From positions 11,200,124 through 11,264,123 of the forward strand of contig NC_054755.1 in assembly GCF_018143015.1 (NCBI RefSeq): a stretch of 64,000 nucleotides of DNA, in the 5' to 3' direction. The position numbers and the translations under genes were made by a program. The notes below the pieces were generated by a model. The model had not been told where the DNA came from. It made no database searches and saw nothing but the letters and a program-made list of their open reading frames with translations. This DNA is from Lytechinus variegatus. Lineage: Eukaryota; Echinodermata; Echinoidea; Temnopleuroida; Toxopneustidae. Numbering within the stretch: position 1 is the stretch's first letter; each line of letters opens with the position of its first letter. This document shows, piece after piece, positions 57,801 through 62,321 of the stretch.

Positions 57801-60800
57801 GAACATAAACGGATGGCTAACAGAAAATATTAGTATATCGAGAGGCGTGCGCCAAGGGTGCCCCCTTTCGGCATTGCTTTTTATCCTGGCTGCAGAAGTA
57901 TTAGCTGTCAAGATAAGAAATGACCCAGAAATTACAGGTATCAAACTTTTTAAATCAGTTGAAATCAAAATTTTGCAGTTTGCAGACGATGCATCAATAT
58001 TCGTTAATGATACTCTTGCTTTACACAAAGCTATTAACGAGGTAGAAAAGTATAGTTCTTTTTCAGGATTGTATTTGAATAAAACAAAATGTTCCATAAT
58101 TAATCTAAAAGATGGTTCAGTTAACGAAAACGTAAAAAACATTCCTTGGACTAATTCAAATGTCAAAATTTTAGGCGTTTATTTTGGAGGAGATGAACAA
58201 AATCTCTCCGATTTGAACTGGAGCTCGAAAATATTGAAAGTAGAACGTTTGATTAAATCATGGAATGCACGTCACCTAACTTTAATAGGAAAAATACTTG
58301 TAATCAAAACATTTCTTATCTCTCAAATTTTGTATAATGCTCAAATGATTAAAATGCCAGAGAAGGTTGTAAAGCTTTTAACTTCCTTATTGTTCTCTTT
58401 TCTTTGGAATGGAAAGATTGATAAAGTAAAGAGAAAGGTTGTTTGTAAGCAATGTGATCTAGGTGGACTCAAAATGGTAGATTTGAATATGTTACTCCAA
58501 AGCTTTTTATTGAAGTGGATTTTGTATTACTATAATAACAAAGAATCGAAATTTAGTACAATTATTGATAGTTATCTTTCTCAATATGGAGGATTTGATT
58601 TTGTATTACATAGTAATTGTACAGAAAAAGAAATTAAAGTACATATAGACAAAATAAAAATGCCATATTATTATAAAGCGATCATTTACGCTTGGTTTAA
58701 TTTTAAGCAAACTGTTCAAGATAAATCAGGTTTTCAGAATATCCAGATCGAAAAGGAAAATCTATGGTTTAATTCGAAAATAAAAGATCACAATGGAAAT
58801 GTATTGTTTTTTAAAAGATGGTTCGATATTGGAATTCTTAAGGTAAAAGACATTATTTTAGATTCCAAATTCAAATCATTAAAGGAAATGGAAGGTTTAT
58901 TTGGAAAAAAGCATGCAAGTCTTTTTCAAGAGTATAACATTGTAATGAATGCCATACCAAATGTTTGGAAAAGGAATAAGTTTGAGTTATATTTTGAGAC
59001 TCTGCAACCTAAGAGTGAAGATATTACACAGAATGTTTTGATGAATGTAAATAGGAAAAGAGGTTCAAAGTTATTTTACACCATGATTTTGAATAAGATA
59101 AGTATTAAACCTAAAGCTGAAGAAAGATGGGAAAATATTTTACAAGAAGAGATTGATTGGAAATCTGTATGGTTATTTAATTTACAAACTGTCAACGAAA
59201 ATAGAATAACAGAGTTTAATTTTAAGTTATTACACAATATTTTACCCCATAGATATAATTTGTATAAATGGAAGTTAATAGATAATCCTTTATGTTCACA
59301 TGACAATGAAATTCAAGACAGCGTACATTTATTTGTGACTTGTAAAAAAACACAATTATTCTGGAAACAATTTAGTGGCATTGTGTATAAAGTTGTAGGC
59401 ATTAATTTTGATTTTAATGTTGCTACTCTGATAAAAGGATATGAGTTACGAAACAAAAAGCATAGAGTTTTGAATCTTCTAATCATGTATGCAAGGTATG
59501 CTATTTATTCAATTTTTATTCGAACAGAAAGTCGGAATTGTCGAATTCATGATTTTGGAATACTCTGTTTATTCAAAAGGTTGATTTGTAATCGTTTAGA
59601 AATAGAGAAGCGTTGTAAAAGTAAACATTTGTGTATTTTTGAAAACAGTATTGTTGAAGAAAATATTTCATGCTTTGTATGACATAGTTTACATTTTATG
59701 TAACTATTACATGTGATTTTTTATTAATAAAATTATTTTAAAAGAAAAAAAAAATTATCACTGAACATCCTGTGCGAGTTCAAGTCACATGATCAAGGTC
59801 AAAGGTCGTGTAAGGTCAATGAACTTTGGCCATGTTGGGTTTTTTGTTGAATAACCATCATATCTCTGTAAGTTTATTGGTCTAGTTCATAAAAAGTGGA
59901 CATAAAGAGTAACCATGTATCACTGAACATCTTGTGCGAGTTATAGTAGTTTTCAAAGTCAGCACTGCTGCTATATTGAACCGCGTGATGCAGGTGAGAC
60001 GGCCAGCATGGCCAGAGGCATTCCACTTGTTGTTTTCTATAAAGCTGTTCGTCAGTTACGATTGACTTTACCCAGTGTTTGACTGGAAATCCTGTCTTGA
60101 GCTATGTGATATATATCAATGAGTAGTAGACTCATCCCTATAGTAACATATTCGAGTCATGCACAAAGACATGCGTAACTTTGCGAGACCAGCTTTATGA
60201 AACAACCACCTGGTAAAATACTTCATATGCCATCGTTCATGTACAAAACACGGCGTATGCAACCAGGACTAGACATTTTTACTGGAGGAATATCGGAGAG
60301 TCTAGTGAGGGCGTTACGCGTAGCGTTAAACTAAGAAATTTTGGCGCCAAATTTACAGGAATCGTTAGGAGACATTGTTTTTGCTATGAAAGAAACAGCA
60401 TAAAAAAAGCATCGGTTTGATTCCAAACTGGTGTTATTTCAATATTTCTCTGGTGTGGATATATATAGTTTCCTGGCTGGTGTTAAATCAACACCTGAGT
60501 TTTTGCAGTGCAGGAGCTTACACCTGCCAGGTTATTGTGATAGTGCATTGCTGAGGTAGCCAACAACACATAGGAAGATAGGTTAAAATAAACTGTAGGT
60601 TTCAAAAGAAACTTATCAAATTTTACTGCACAATTCCTCTTAGTCAAGATGAAAAATATTTTTAAACAGGCTACACAGCAAAAACTGTGGTGTTAACCGG
60701 TGTACATATAGGACCACAACAGTTATTTTACACCGGTGTTAGATTGGTGGTATACCTATAGGTGTTATTACAACACCTTTTGTTGTTACATTTACACTCT

Positions 60801-62321
60801 TTGGTGTTATGTTTCATCTCTAGGGTGTAATTTTAACACCTCAGGGTGTGGTCCTCTATTAACACCAATTGGTGTCAGTTTTAACACGGCAGTTTGTACA
60901 GTGTAGCTTTAACAATGCTCAGAAAGCACACATCAATAATTAAGAGATTGCTTAAATAACAGAGAGGCTATAGCCCCTCACGTGAATTGGTTTCAGATTC
61001 CAAACTCACAAACTGGCAAAAGAAAGACCAATGAAAATTATATAGGATTAAACAAACAGAACAAACATTTTTTTCACAAATGTCCTTCGAAGCGATTGGG
61101 TAGTTAGCAAATAAGCTACAGAAAGTTAAAAATCAAAAGTTATAATAACTGGAGCAATCTAACATGTACAAACAGATCCCTGGGTGATAATCTGGTAAGC
61201 GATGGATAATATGAACACGGTGTTATCTGTGTGTGTGTGGCTGAGTGAGATTCACACAAACACGCACCGTGTTTACATTATTACCCGCTCGCAGGGACAT
61301 TCCCAGGGGGTTTGTGTGGGGTTTTGTGATTGGTTCAAGCATTTCAAATTTGATGTTAATTTTCCGTAGCTTATTTGTGATCGAGTCATTCATTAAACAT
61401 GCCCGCGAAGGACATGTGTAATAAGCTGTGGATCTTGTTTAATCCCATCACATTTTTTAGTGATCTTTCTTTTTCGATTTTGCGACTTTGGATTCTGACA
61501 ATAATTAATGTGAGAAGCTATAACCTCTCTGCGATTGAACCAATCTCAGTGCTTTGTAATGATTATTGAAGCTAGCCTGTGTAAAAAAAAGTTATATATA
61601 TGTAGTTAACTATAGTACTGCGCAAAACCGGGAGGCTTGCAGATCACAGACTCAACGCTATAGTGAATGGATCGTGATATGGACGCATGGGTTAATGCAC
61701 CATTCTTAAATAATAGAAAAATAAAAGTCAAATCAATTAAAAAGTAAGTGCCCCCCCTCGTGCCTAACAAGTCCCTCTGTCTATTTTGTAGTCAGTGATT
61801 AATTAGTCGGTTATATTTTCTCATGTATGTGCAGTCAGTCAATAAAAGGCTTACAATTATAACAGTATAAAAGAAAACCAAAAAAATAGCCCATACAAAC
61901 ATACACACTGAGGGAGGGGATGCAGCAGAAGTGAAAAATGTATTTTTGCTAATCGAGATTATCGCAGATGTATATGTATATATCTTTATATTACTTACAA
62001 GAGATGCGATAGTAGACTGTAATGATGAAGGGTGTATTAACACAGATGTCGTTGACATTGTCGATGTTGTCTGGGTATTGGACGGAGATGCTGGTGTCGT
62101 CGTTGTCGAATCCGTCATAGTGGGAGACGACGCAACTGCTTGGTTATCACAGTCGCCATTGGTATATCGAGTAAGATTTGAGCTCACAACTGGTGTCGCT
62201 GTTGGACGGGACTCTTTGGATGAGATAGTGAAGTGTGTGCATCCGAAAAAATTTCTACCTGCGAAAAAACTATTGCTGTTCCATCCATCAAACGTAGCTG
62301 AGAATTCCCTTTGACTTTCAC
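36760..62321 (-). CDS. Gene B: adhesion G-protein-coupled receptor (family B2), 5'-incomplete, 15 exons in window
   Basis: Seen: fifteen minus-strand exons joined by GT-AG introns with compatible phases give about 618 codons ending in a stop. Order: Cys-containing ectodomain plus Thr/Ser stalk, second Thr/Pro stalk, CG exon, GAIN-like exon, GPS (two exons), TM1, TM2, TM3, TM4, ECL2, TM5, TM6-TM7, TM7 end, cytoplasmic tail. Family knowledge: adhesion GPCRs self-cleave at the GPS HL/T site, and the residues after the cut act as a tethered agonist. Here the post-cut peptide TSFAVLL is canonical. The TM3 Cys (FCKG) and the ECL2 Cys (FCWL) that form the conserved disulfide are both present. Inference: plasma-membrane receptor with a mucin-like stalk; ligand unknown. 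Signal peptide and first exons lie to the right of the window. Introns hold an L1-type LINE on the opposite strand, a segmental duplication and several MITEs. Confidence 0.9.
36903..37032 (+). mobile_element. LINE/SINE 3' end with ttcaattcaatt tail
   Basis: 'cagtggcggatgaggacccc', 'tgctgctgagtagggccatc', then 'aaataaattcaattcaattt'. Retroelement 3' end; family not certain. Confidence 0.5.
37982..38023 (-). CDS. Gene B exon: end of TM7
   Basis: Acceptor tttttttacag, donor GTAAGT; 42 nt, phase 0 to 0. It encodes GVAIFVFHCLLVPD, matching the family's 'G.FIF.FHCLLN.EV'. Confidence 0.9.
38372..38542. mobile_element. MITE with ggggagcgtt ends
   Basis: 'ggggagcgttccatcaacat' opposite 'aaaccgaaacgctcccc'; inner arms 'gtccgacaagttgtcagg' and 'gtctgacaagtcctgtc'. 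Confidence 0.65.
38543..38700. mobile_element. MITE remnant with cgggcccgttgca end
   Basis: 'cgggcccgttgcataaaacg' at the left, with internal complementary 'aactctggccaaaaaa' and 'ttgccagagttt'. Abuts the previous element. Confidence 0.45.
38795..38930 (-). CDS. Gene B exon: transmembrane helices 6 and 7
   Basis: Acceptor gtattacag, donor GTATGA; 136 nt, phase 2 to 0. It encodes ATARALIILLPILGLTWISG, an almost textbook TM6 (LPLLGLTWxxG), and FQYAFIICFSLQ for TM7. Confidence 0.93.
38972..39180. mobile_element. Truncated copy of the CAGTGCGTCCC element
   Basis: TACAGTGCGTCCCACC followed by sequence matching the left arm of the 44-kb element (gacaaatgacctacca, attcacgcatgag). The right half is missing. 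Confidence 0.75.
39266..39864. mobile_element. piggyBac-like MITE, copy 2 (TTAA-flanked)
   Basis: TTAA at 39266-39269 and 39861-39864, same ends (ggtcaagtc and ggtggacttgtcct) and same internal sequence order as the 9.7-kb copy. Lies in the gene B intron between the TM6-7 and TM5 exons. Confidence 0.85.
39972..40057 (-). CDS. Gene B exon: transmembrane helix 5 and intracellular loop 3
   Basis: Acceptor cctgtag, donor GTAAGT; 86 nt, phase 0 to 2. A hydrophobic start (FSVMILWFVMKVF) leads into the basic loop ALKANKKKDEIDKIK. Confidence 0.85.
40129..40302. mobile_element. MITE between gene B TM exons
   Basis: Arms 'ttaaagctgcgtgtaagtta' and 'taactttatacgaacagctt', plus 'gactggtgatcctt' opposite 'aaggttcaccagttc'. 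Confidence 0.6.
40432..40498 (-). CDS. Gene B exon: ECL2 and start of TM5
   Basis: Acceptor ctttttcag, donor GTAAGA; 67 nt, phase 2 to 0. It encodes FCWLRVEDKSIFVFAGCVFG. The Cys-Trp-Leu motif is the conserved ECL2 signature and supplies the disulfide partner of the TM3 Cys. Confidence 0.9.
40673..40739 (-). CDS. Gene B exon: transmembrane helix 4
   Basis: Acceptor atttttag, donor GTAAGT; 67 nt, phase 1 to 2. It encodes GGSFVVVGVSFGVLFESYGM, corresponding to the TM4 segment that in relatives reads 'P..VV..S......YG'. Confidence 0.88.
41204..41351 (-). CDS. Gene B exon: transmembrane helix 3 and start of TM4
   Basis: Acceptor attcggcag, donor GTAAGA; 148 nt, phase 0 to 1. It encodes TFCKGVTATLHYVFTSALAW then TVIEGVFLYR. 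The Cys of FCKG is the conserved TM3 Cys; L-H-Y-x-x-x-x-x-x-x-W-x-x-x-E-G is the family signature. Confidence 0.92.
41827..41929 (-). CDS. Gene B exon: transmembrane helix 2
   Basis: Acceptor attacag, donor GTGAGC; 103 nt, phase 2 to 0. It encodes IQIHMNLAICTALGQTLFLV; the family signature is I-H-x-N-L followed by a hydrophobic helix. It ends in AEQTENK, the ECL1 region. Confidence 0.9.
42045..42231 (-). mobile_element. tRNA-derived SINE
   Basis: Minus-strand head 42162-42231 has a tRNA-like order: 'gccggtgtgttggttcagtt', A-box 'tggttcagttggtagagc', a CAT in the anticodon position, and B-box 'gggttcaaatc'. The T-arm and the 3' acceptor strand do not pair properly. It continues into non-tRNA body 'gttgctgctaccatg' and 'gatctggcgctgcacagcag'. 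Called a SINE rather than a tRNA gene. Confidence 0.7.
42717..42925. mobile_element. MITE remnant with agtggcgc ends
   Basis: 'aagtggcgcgcagatggggg' at the left and 'caatgcgccact' at the right, with poly-C and A tracts between. Ends match the 'gtggcgg' class seen at 31.5 and 52.7 kb. Confidence 0.45.
43017..43114 (-). CDS. Gene B exon: transmembrane helix 1
   Basis: Acceptor gacggttag, donor GTGAGT; 98 nt, phase 0 to 2. It encodes PPDGVLQSYLSYILGG followed by ISIASLTLAVFIYC, matching the LSxIxxxGxxIS pattern at the start of TM1 in adhesion GPCRs. Confidence 0.88.
43562..43762. mobile_element. Possible MITE with aaccccacc ends
   Basis: 'aaaaaagcgaaccccacc' against 'gggtggggttcacta', followed by tttttgatcgcaac. 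Short arms only. Confidence 0.4.
44003..44812. mobile_element. Tc1/mariner-type palindromic MITE
   Basis: Begins CAGTGCGTCCCAG and ends CTGGGACGCACTG, followed by TA (the left TA is degenerate, TT). The arms are complementary for about 350 bp each, including 'tcattcacgcatga' and 'tttgaaacccagatacccc'. The near-perfect hairpin implies recent origin. Intron between the gene B TM1 and GPS exons. Confidence 0.85.
44856..44958 (-). CDS. Gene B exon: GPS cleavage site and tethered agonist
   Basis: Acceptor tcgatag, donor GTACGT; 103 nt, phase 2 to 0. It encodes VWSTEGLQVVS, then MVVCNSSHLTSFAVLL. WSTEG and HLTSFAVL are hallmark GPS residues. The cleavage triad H-L-T is intact, so autoproteolysis is expected. 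The second Cys of the canonical motif (WSTEGC) is Leu and the fourth (CxCxHL) is Ser, so only one of the two usual disulfides can form. An alternative acceptor eleven bases further in would break the reading frame. Confidence 0.9.
45609..46567. mobile_element. Tc1/mariner-like non-autonomous element, left end truncated
   Basis: The right end reads aagtgtaaac, then a T run, gatacgcactg and TA. The left end begins aagtttacactttgaaaaag and stays complementary to the right arm for about 80 bp (ttttccacat), but has lost the outer bases. No intact transposase. Confidence 0.65.
46949..46992 (-). CDS. Gene B exon: GPS N-terminal half
   Basis: Acceptor tattgcag, donor GTAATG; 44 nt, phase 0 to 2. It encodes DGSSEVHCVYQVHD, containing the first GPS cysteine in the family pattern 'CVYW/CVFW'. 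The usual Trp/Phe after CVY is Gln here. Confidence 0.8.
47384..47586 (-). CDS. Gene B exon: GAIN-domain-like segment
   Basis: Acceptor atcaaacag, donor GTAAGG; 203 nt, phase 1 to 0. It encodes beta-rich sequence with repeated Asn-X-Ser/Thr sequons and the stretch INLSNGTIQIEFMI, which matches the strand pattern seen just before the GPS in GAIN domains (a hydrophobic strand of the type 'I.LS..I.I.F'). Position immediately before the GPS exons supports assignment to GAIN subdomain B. The domain is short or divergent compared with typical GAIN regions of about 300 residues. Confidence 0.8.
47794..47940. mobile_element. MITE with tgggcccgttgcagaaagag ends
   Basis: 'ggggcccgttgcagaaagag' and 'ctctttctgcaacgggccca', about 24-bp inverted ends, inner 'ttgcaatcaatcgcaac' region. 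In the gene B intron upstream of the GAIN exon. Confidence 0.8.
48000..48775 (+). mobile_element. Possible LINE 3' region
   Basis: Ends 'gagttatggaaaataaacta' and 'ccgaaactgaa', reminiscent of LINE 3' termini with a gaaactgaa tail. No conserved protein segment is visible in its frames. Confidence 0.3.
49560..49668 (-). CDS. Gene B exon: CG module preceding GAIN
   Basis: Acceptor tatacctag, donor GTGAGT; 109 nt, phase 0 to 1. It encodes DCGSSSAEG and then QQCGSTFTFSFG ending SVDISN. The pattern C-G-x-T-F followed by Ser/Val and Asn at the splice site is shared with gene A exons at 9.2 kb (RHCGTFKIG) and 1.3-1.4 kb (DSCGPTFFIE ending SVTN), so these are homologous exons. The family is not recognised. 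Confidence 0.75.
50098..52190. repeat. Tandem segmental duplication, unit about 0.94 kb
   Basis: Unit 1 begins at 'caaatgcggggacaaaatgt' near 50098; unit 2 begins with the same words near 51033. The shared order includes 'gttgcaacactgtttctcca', 'aacaggaggtaca', 'gtgcccccaggtgt' and 'cactatgcgcacagac' in both. Unit 2 carries an extra SINE. Located in the gene B intron between stalk and CG exons. Confidence 0.85.
51795..52050 (+). mobile_element. SINE with gcgctttataaa tail
   Basis: Body 'gtgctaaatgggtacccggt' with 'taacgcgctttgagccattc', ending 'aaagcgctttataaaaattg' and (att)n. It interrupts the second copy of the 50-52 kb duplication and is absent from the first, so it inserted after the duplication. 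Confidence 0.7.
52269..52496 (-). CDS. Gene B exon: Thr/Ala/Pro mucin-like stalk
   Basis: Acceptor cgacacag, donor GTAAGT; 228 nt, phase 0 to 0, 76 codons almost entirely Thr, Ala, Pro, Ser and Gln (units such as ATTPAAAAPTTTQ). It resembles the stalk half of the D exons and ends in the same ASL before the donor, but lacks the Cys domain. A stop codon lies in frame just upstream of the acceptor, so it is an internal exon. Such stalks are usually heavily O-glycosylated spacers. A phase 0-0 exon of this kind can be skipped or included without frameshift. Confidence 0.72.
52688..52798. mobile_element. Short MITE with gtggcggaccgtgacccgg ends
   Basis: Arms 'gtggcggaccgtgacccgga' and 'tccgggtcacggtccgccac'. 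Flanks aatcccagaca and aaccccagaca suggest an 11-bp target duplication with one mismatch. Confidence 0.75.
52800..54448. other. Intron of gene B, nothing recognised
   Basis: Between the 52.7-kb MITE and the DR1 repeat. No exon with matching phase was found on either strand. Confidence 0.45.
55291..55826 (+). CDS. LINE ORF1 fragment (nucleic-acid-binding protein, N-terminus lost)
   Basis: The open frame begins in host flank at 55251, but element-derived residues start at about residue 14. The first recognisable feature is the tail of a CCHC zinc knuckle, C-K-K-P-G-H-M-Q-S-R-C (residues 16-26). The leading Cys of that knuckle is missing, so the truncation breakpoint falls within the motif. The remainder is Ser/Thr-rich, with an acidic stretch (SSSESDESEVNTEDE) and a basic tail (KCKKRKRKNGKK). 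It ends at TGA 55824-55826. Confidence 0.85.
55873..59682 (+). CDS. LINE ORF2: endonuclease and reverse transcriptase
   Basis: 1269 residues, uninterrupted. An N-terminal APE-type endonuclease (about 1-240) shows QNCNGLRNK, LIQETHW, CGDFNCVLN, SRIDMILIS and GDHNAI. The reverse transcriptase (about 450-780) shows SPGSDGFNIEFYQ, LTDFRKAFDCL, GVRQGCPLSALLF (near 657) and the catalytic FADD (near 702). The C-terminal region (about 1135-1175) has CSHDNEIQDSVHLFVTC followed by FWKQF, resembling the zf-RVT zinc motif of plant-L1 and Tx1-clade elements. No RNase H domain seen. All key catalytic residues are present and there is no stop or frameshift, so the protein may be functional, although the copy is dead for ORF1. 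Confidence 0.95.
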   Translation: MTTSILAISQNCNGLRNKLKRQMCFKWFKKQTADFVLIQETHWTKDIENIIRNEWNGPVFFSHGNTNARGVAILLKRQTEIKYRSEHKDCAGRFLIVECEIQSIKYVVVNIYAPNIHLKREAFFRDVYNILKQKFCPDDEKSHLILCGDFNCVLNPSIDTFNVRSKYKTPCSLKQLMKKLYLIDIWRKVHVDKKQFTWRNKYLQISSRIDMILISKDLRSKVLKTDIRPVVNGDHNAITITIKINGTNKGPGVWKLNTNLLTNNDYCEEVRQIIGDLVREKTELSMSWRQTWELCKIRIREYSIRYAKHKKKEEKDEGILEEKLLKLNEKIWNSKNDNNEEIIKDYEQTTEQLEKIYKQKCMGSIIRSRVNWFEEGERCSRYFMSLEKRNIDNNSILLLRNDKGKSIKNQQHIRKYVYKYYSELYKSKECQDLAEYFLDLQLPKLSSDLADMCEGIISESECKKAVFDFEKNKSPGSDGFNIEFYQIFWTEIKVLLLPALNESFECNELSNSQRQAIIKLLYKKGDKSRLENWRPISLLNYDYKIAASVIAQRLQKVIFTLISDNQVGYIKGRSIAENVRLIEDIFYYVKNHAKGGIALLTDFRKAFDCLSRDFLFECLQRYGFKDDFCRWVKTFYNNVKSSVNINGWLTENISISRGVRQGCPLSALLFILAAEVLAVKIRNDPEITGIKLFKSVEIKILQFADDASIFVNDTLALHKAINEVEKYSSFSGLYLNKTKCSIINLKDGSVNENVKNIPWTNSNVKILGVYFGGDEQNLSDLNWSSKILKVERLIKSWNARHLTLIGKILVIKTFLISQILYNAQMIKMPEKVVKLLTSLLFSFLWNGKIDKVKRKVVCKQCDLGGLKMVDLNMLLQSFLLKWILYYYNNKESKFSTIIDSYLSQYGGFDFVLHSNCTEKEIKVHIDKIKMPYYYKAIIYAWFNFKQTVQDKSGFQNIQIEKENLWFNSKIKDHNGNVLFFKRWFDIGILKVKDIILDSKFKSLKEMEGLFGKKHASLFQEYNIVMNAIPNVWKRNKFELYFETLQPKSEDITQNVLMNVNRKRGSKLFYTMILNKISIKPKAEERWENILQEEIDWKSVWLFNLQTVNENRITEFNFKLLHNILPHRYNLYKWKLIDNPLCSHDNEIQDSVHLFVTCKKTQLFWKQFSGIVYKVVGINFDFNVATLIKGYELRNKKHRVLNLLIMYARYAIYSIFIRTESRNCRIHDFGILCLFKRLICNRLEIEKRCKSKHLCIFENSIVEENISCFV
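60405..60513. mobile_element. Partial copy of the 36.5-kb MITE
   Basis: 'atcggtttgattccaaactg', then 'ttctctggtgtggata', then 'aacacctgagtttttgcagt' match the 36.5-kb element; the left half is missing. Confidence 0.6.
60672..60908. mobile_element. 'ggtgttaa' family MITE, copy 2
   Basis: 'acagcaaaaactgtggtgtt' through 'aacacggcagtttgtacagt'. Shares 'ttaacaccaattggtgtcag' and 'gggtgtggtcctctatt' with the 30-kb copy, inverted. Confidence 0.75.
60945..61572. mobile_element. 0.63-kb inverted-repeat element
   Basis: Outer arms 'agagaggctatagcccctca' and 'gaagctataacctctctgcg'; middle arms 'caaataagctacagaaag' and 'ttccgtagcttatttg'; inner 'gggtgataatctggtaagcg' and 'cattattacccgctcg', with 'aacacggtg' opposite 'caccgtgtt'. 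No gene. Confidence 0.75.
61999..62321 (-). CDS. Gene B exon: Cys-containing 'D' ectodomain plus Thr/Ser stalk
   Basis: Acceptor cacacag and donor GTAAGT; phase 1 in, phase 0 out; 323 nt. It encodes a segment with FFGCTHFTIS and LTRYTNGDCD, followed by a Thr/Ser/Pro-rich stalk ending IASL. The same architecture, including the NGDCD motif and the terminal SL before the donor, occurs in the gene A exon at 10.38-10.80 kb, which supports a true coding exon. The domain is not one I recognise. The exon upstream should be a phase-1-ending 'C' exon, not found before the window edge. Confidence 0.8.

Larger units (their letters stand above)
55291..59755 (+). mobile_element. L1/Tx1-type LINE, 5'-truncated in ORF1, with intact ORF2
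   Basis: The element is bounded by a 12-bp target-site duplication, tatcactgaaca, at 55279-55290 and 59756-59767. It starts abruptly inside ORF1, has ORF2 after a 46-nt spacer, then a short 3' UTR with AATAAA-like signals and an A-rich tail. Truncation at the 5' end with a variable-length duplication is the signature of target-primed reverse transcription. It sits in the gene B intron between the exons at 62 and 52 kb, antisense to the gene, and landed inside a DR1-type tandem repeat. Confidence 0.93.
54449..60025. repeat. DR1-bearing tandem repeat element, split by the LINE
   Basis: Units of about 165-185 bp contain a conserved core: 'ttcatgaaacttggacataa', then 'tcactgaacatcctgtgcgag', then 'aggtcaaaggtca', then 'gggtcaatgaactttggcc'. 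The block begins at gtctcacctgca and ends at tgcaggtgagac, short inverted ends suggesting a mobile element. Copies at 54.53-55.29 kb continue after the LINE at 59.76-60.0 kb. Confidence 0.8.

Noticed and set aside
57777..58166. 129-residue minus-strand frame and similar ones inside ORF2
   Set aside because: Antisense shadows of the LINE ORF2.
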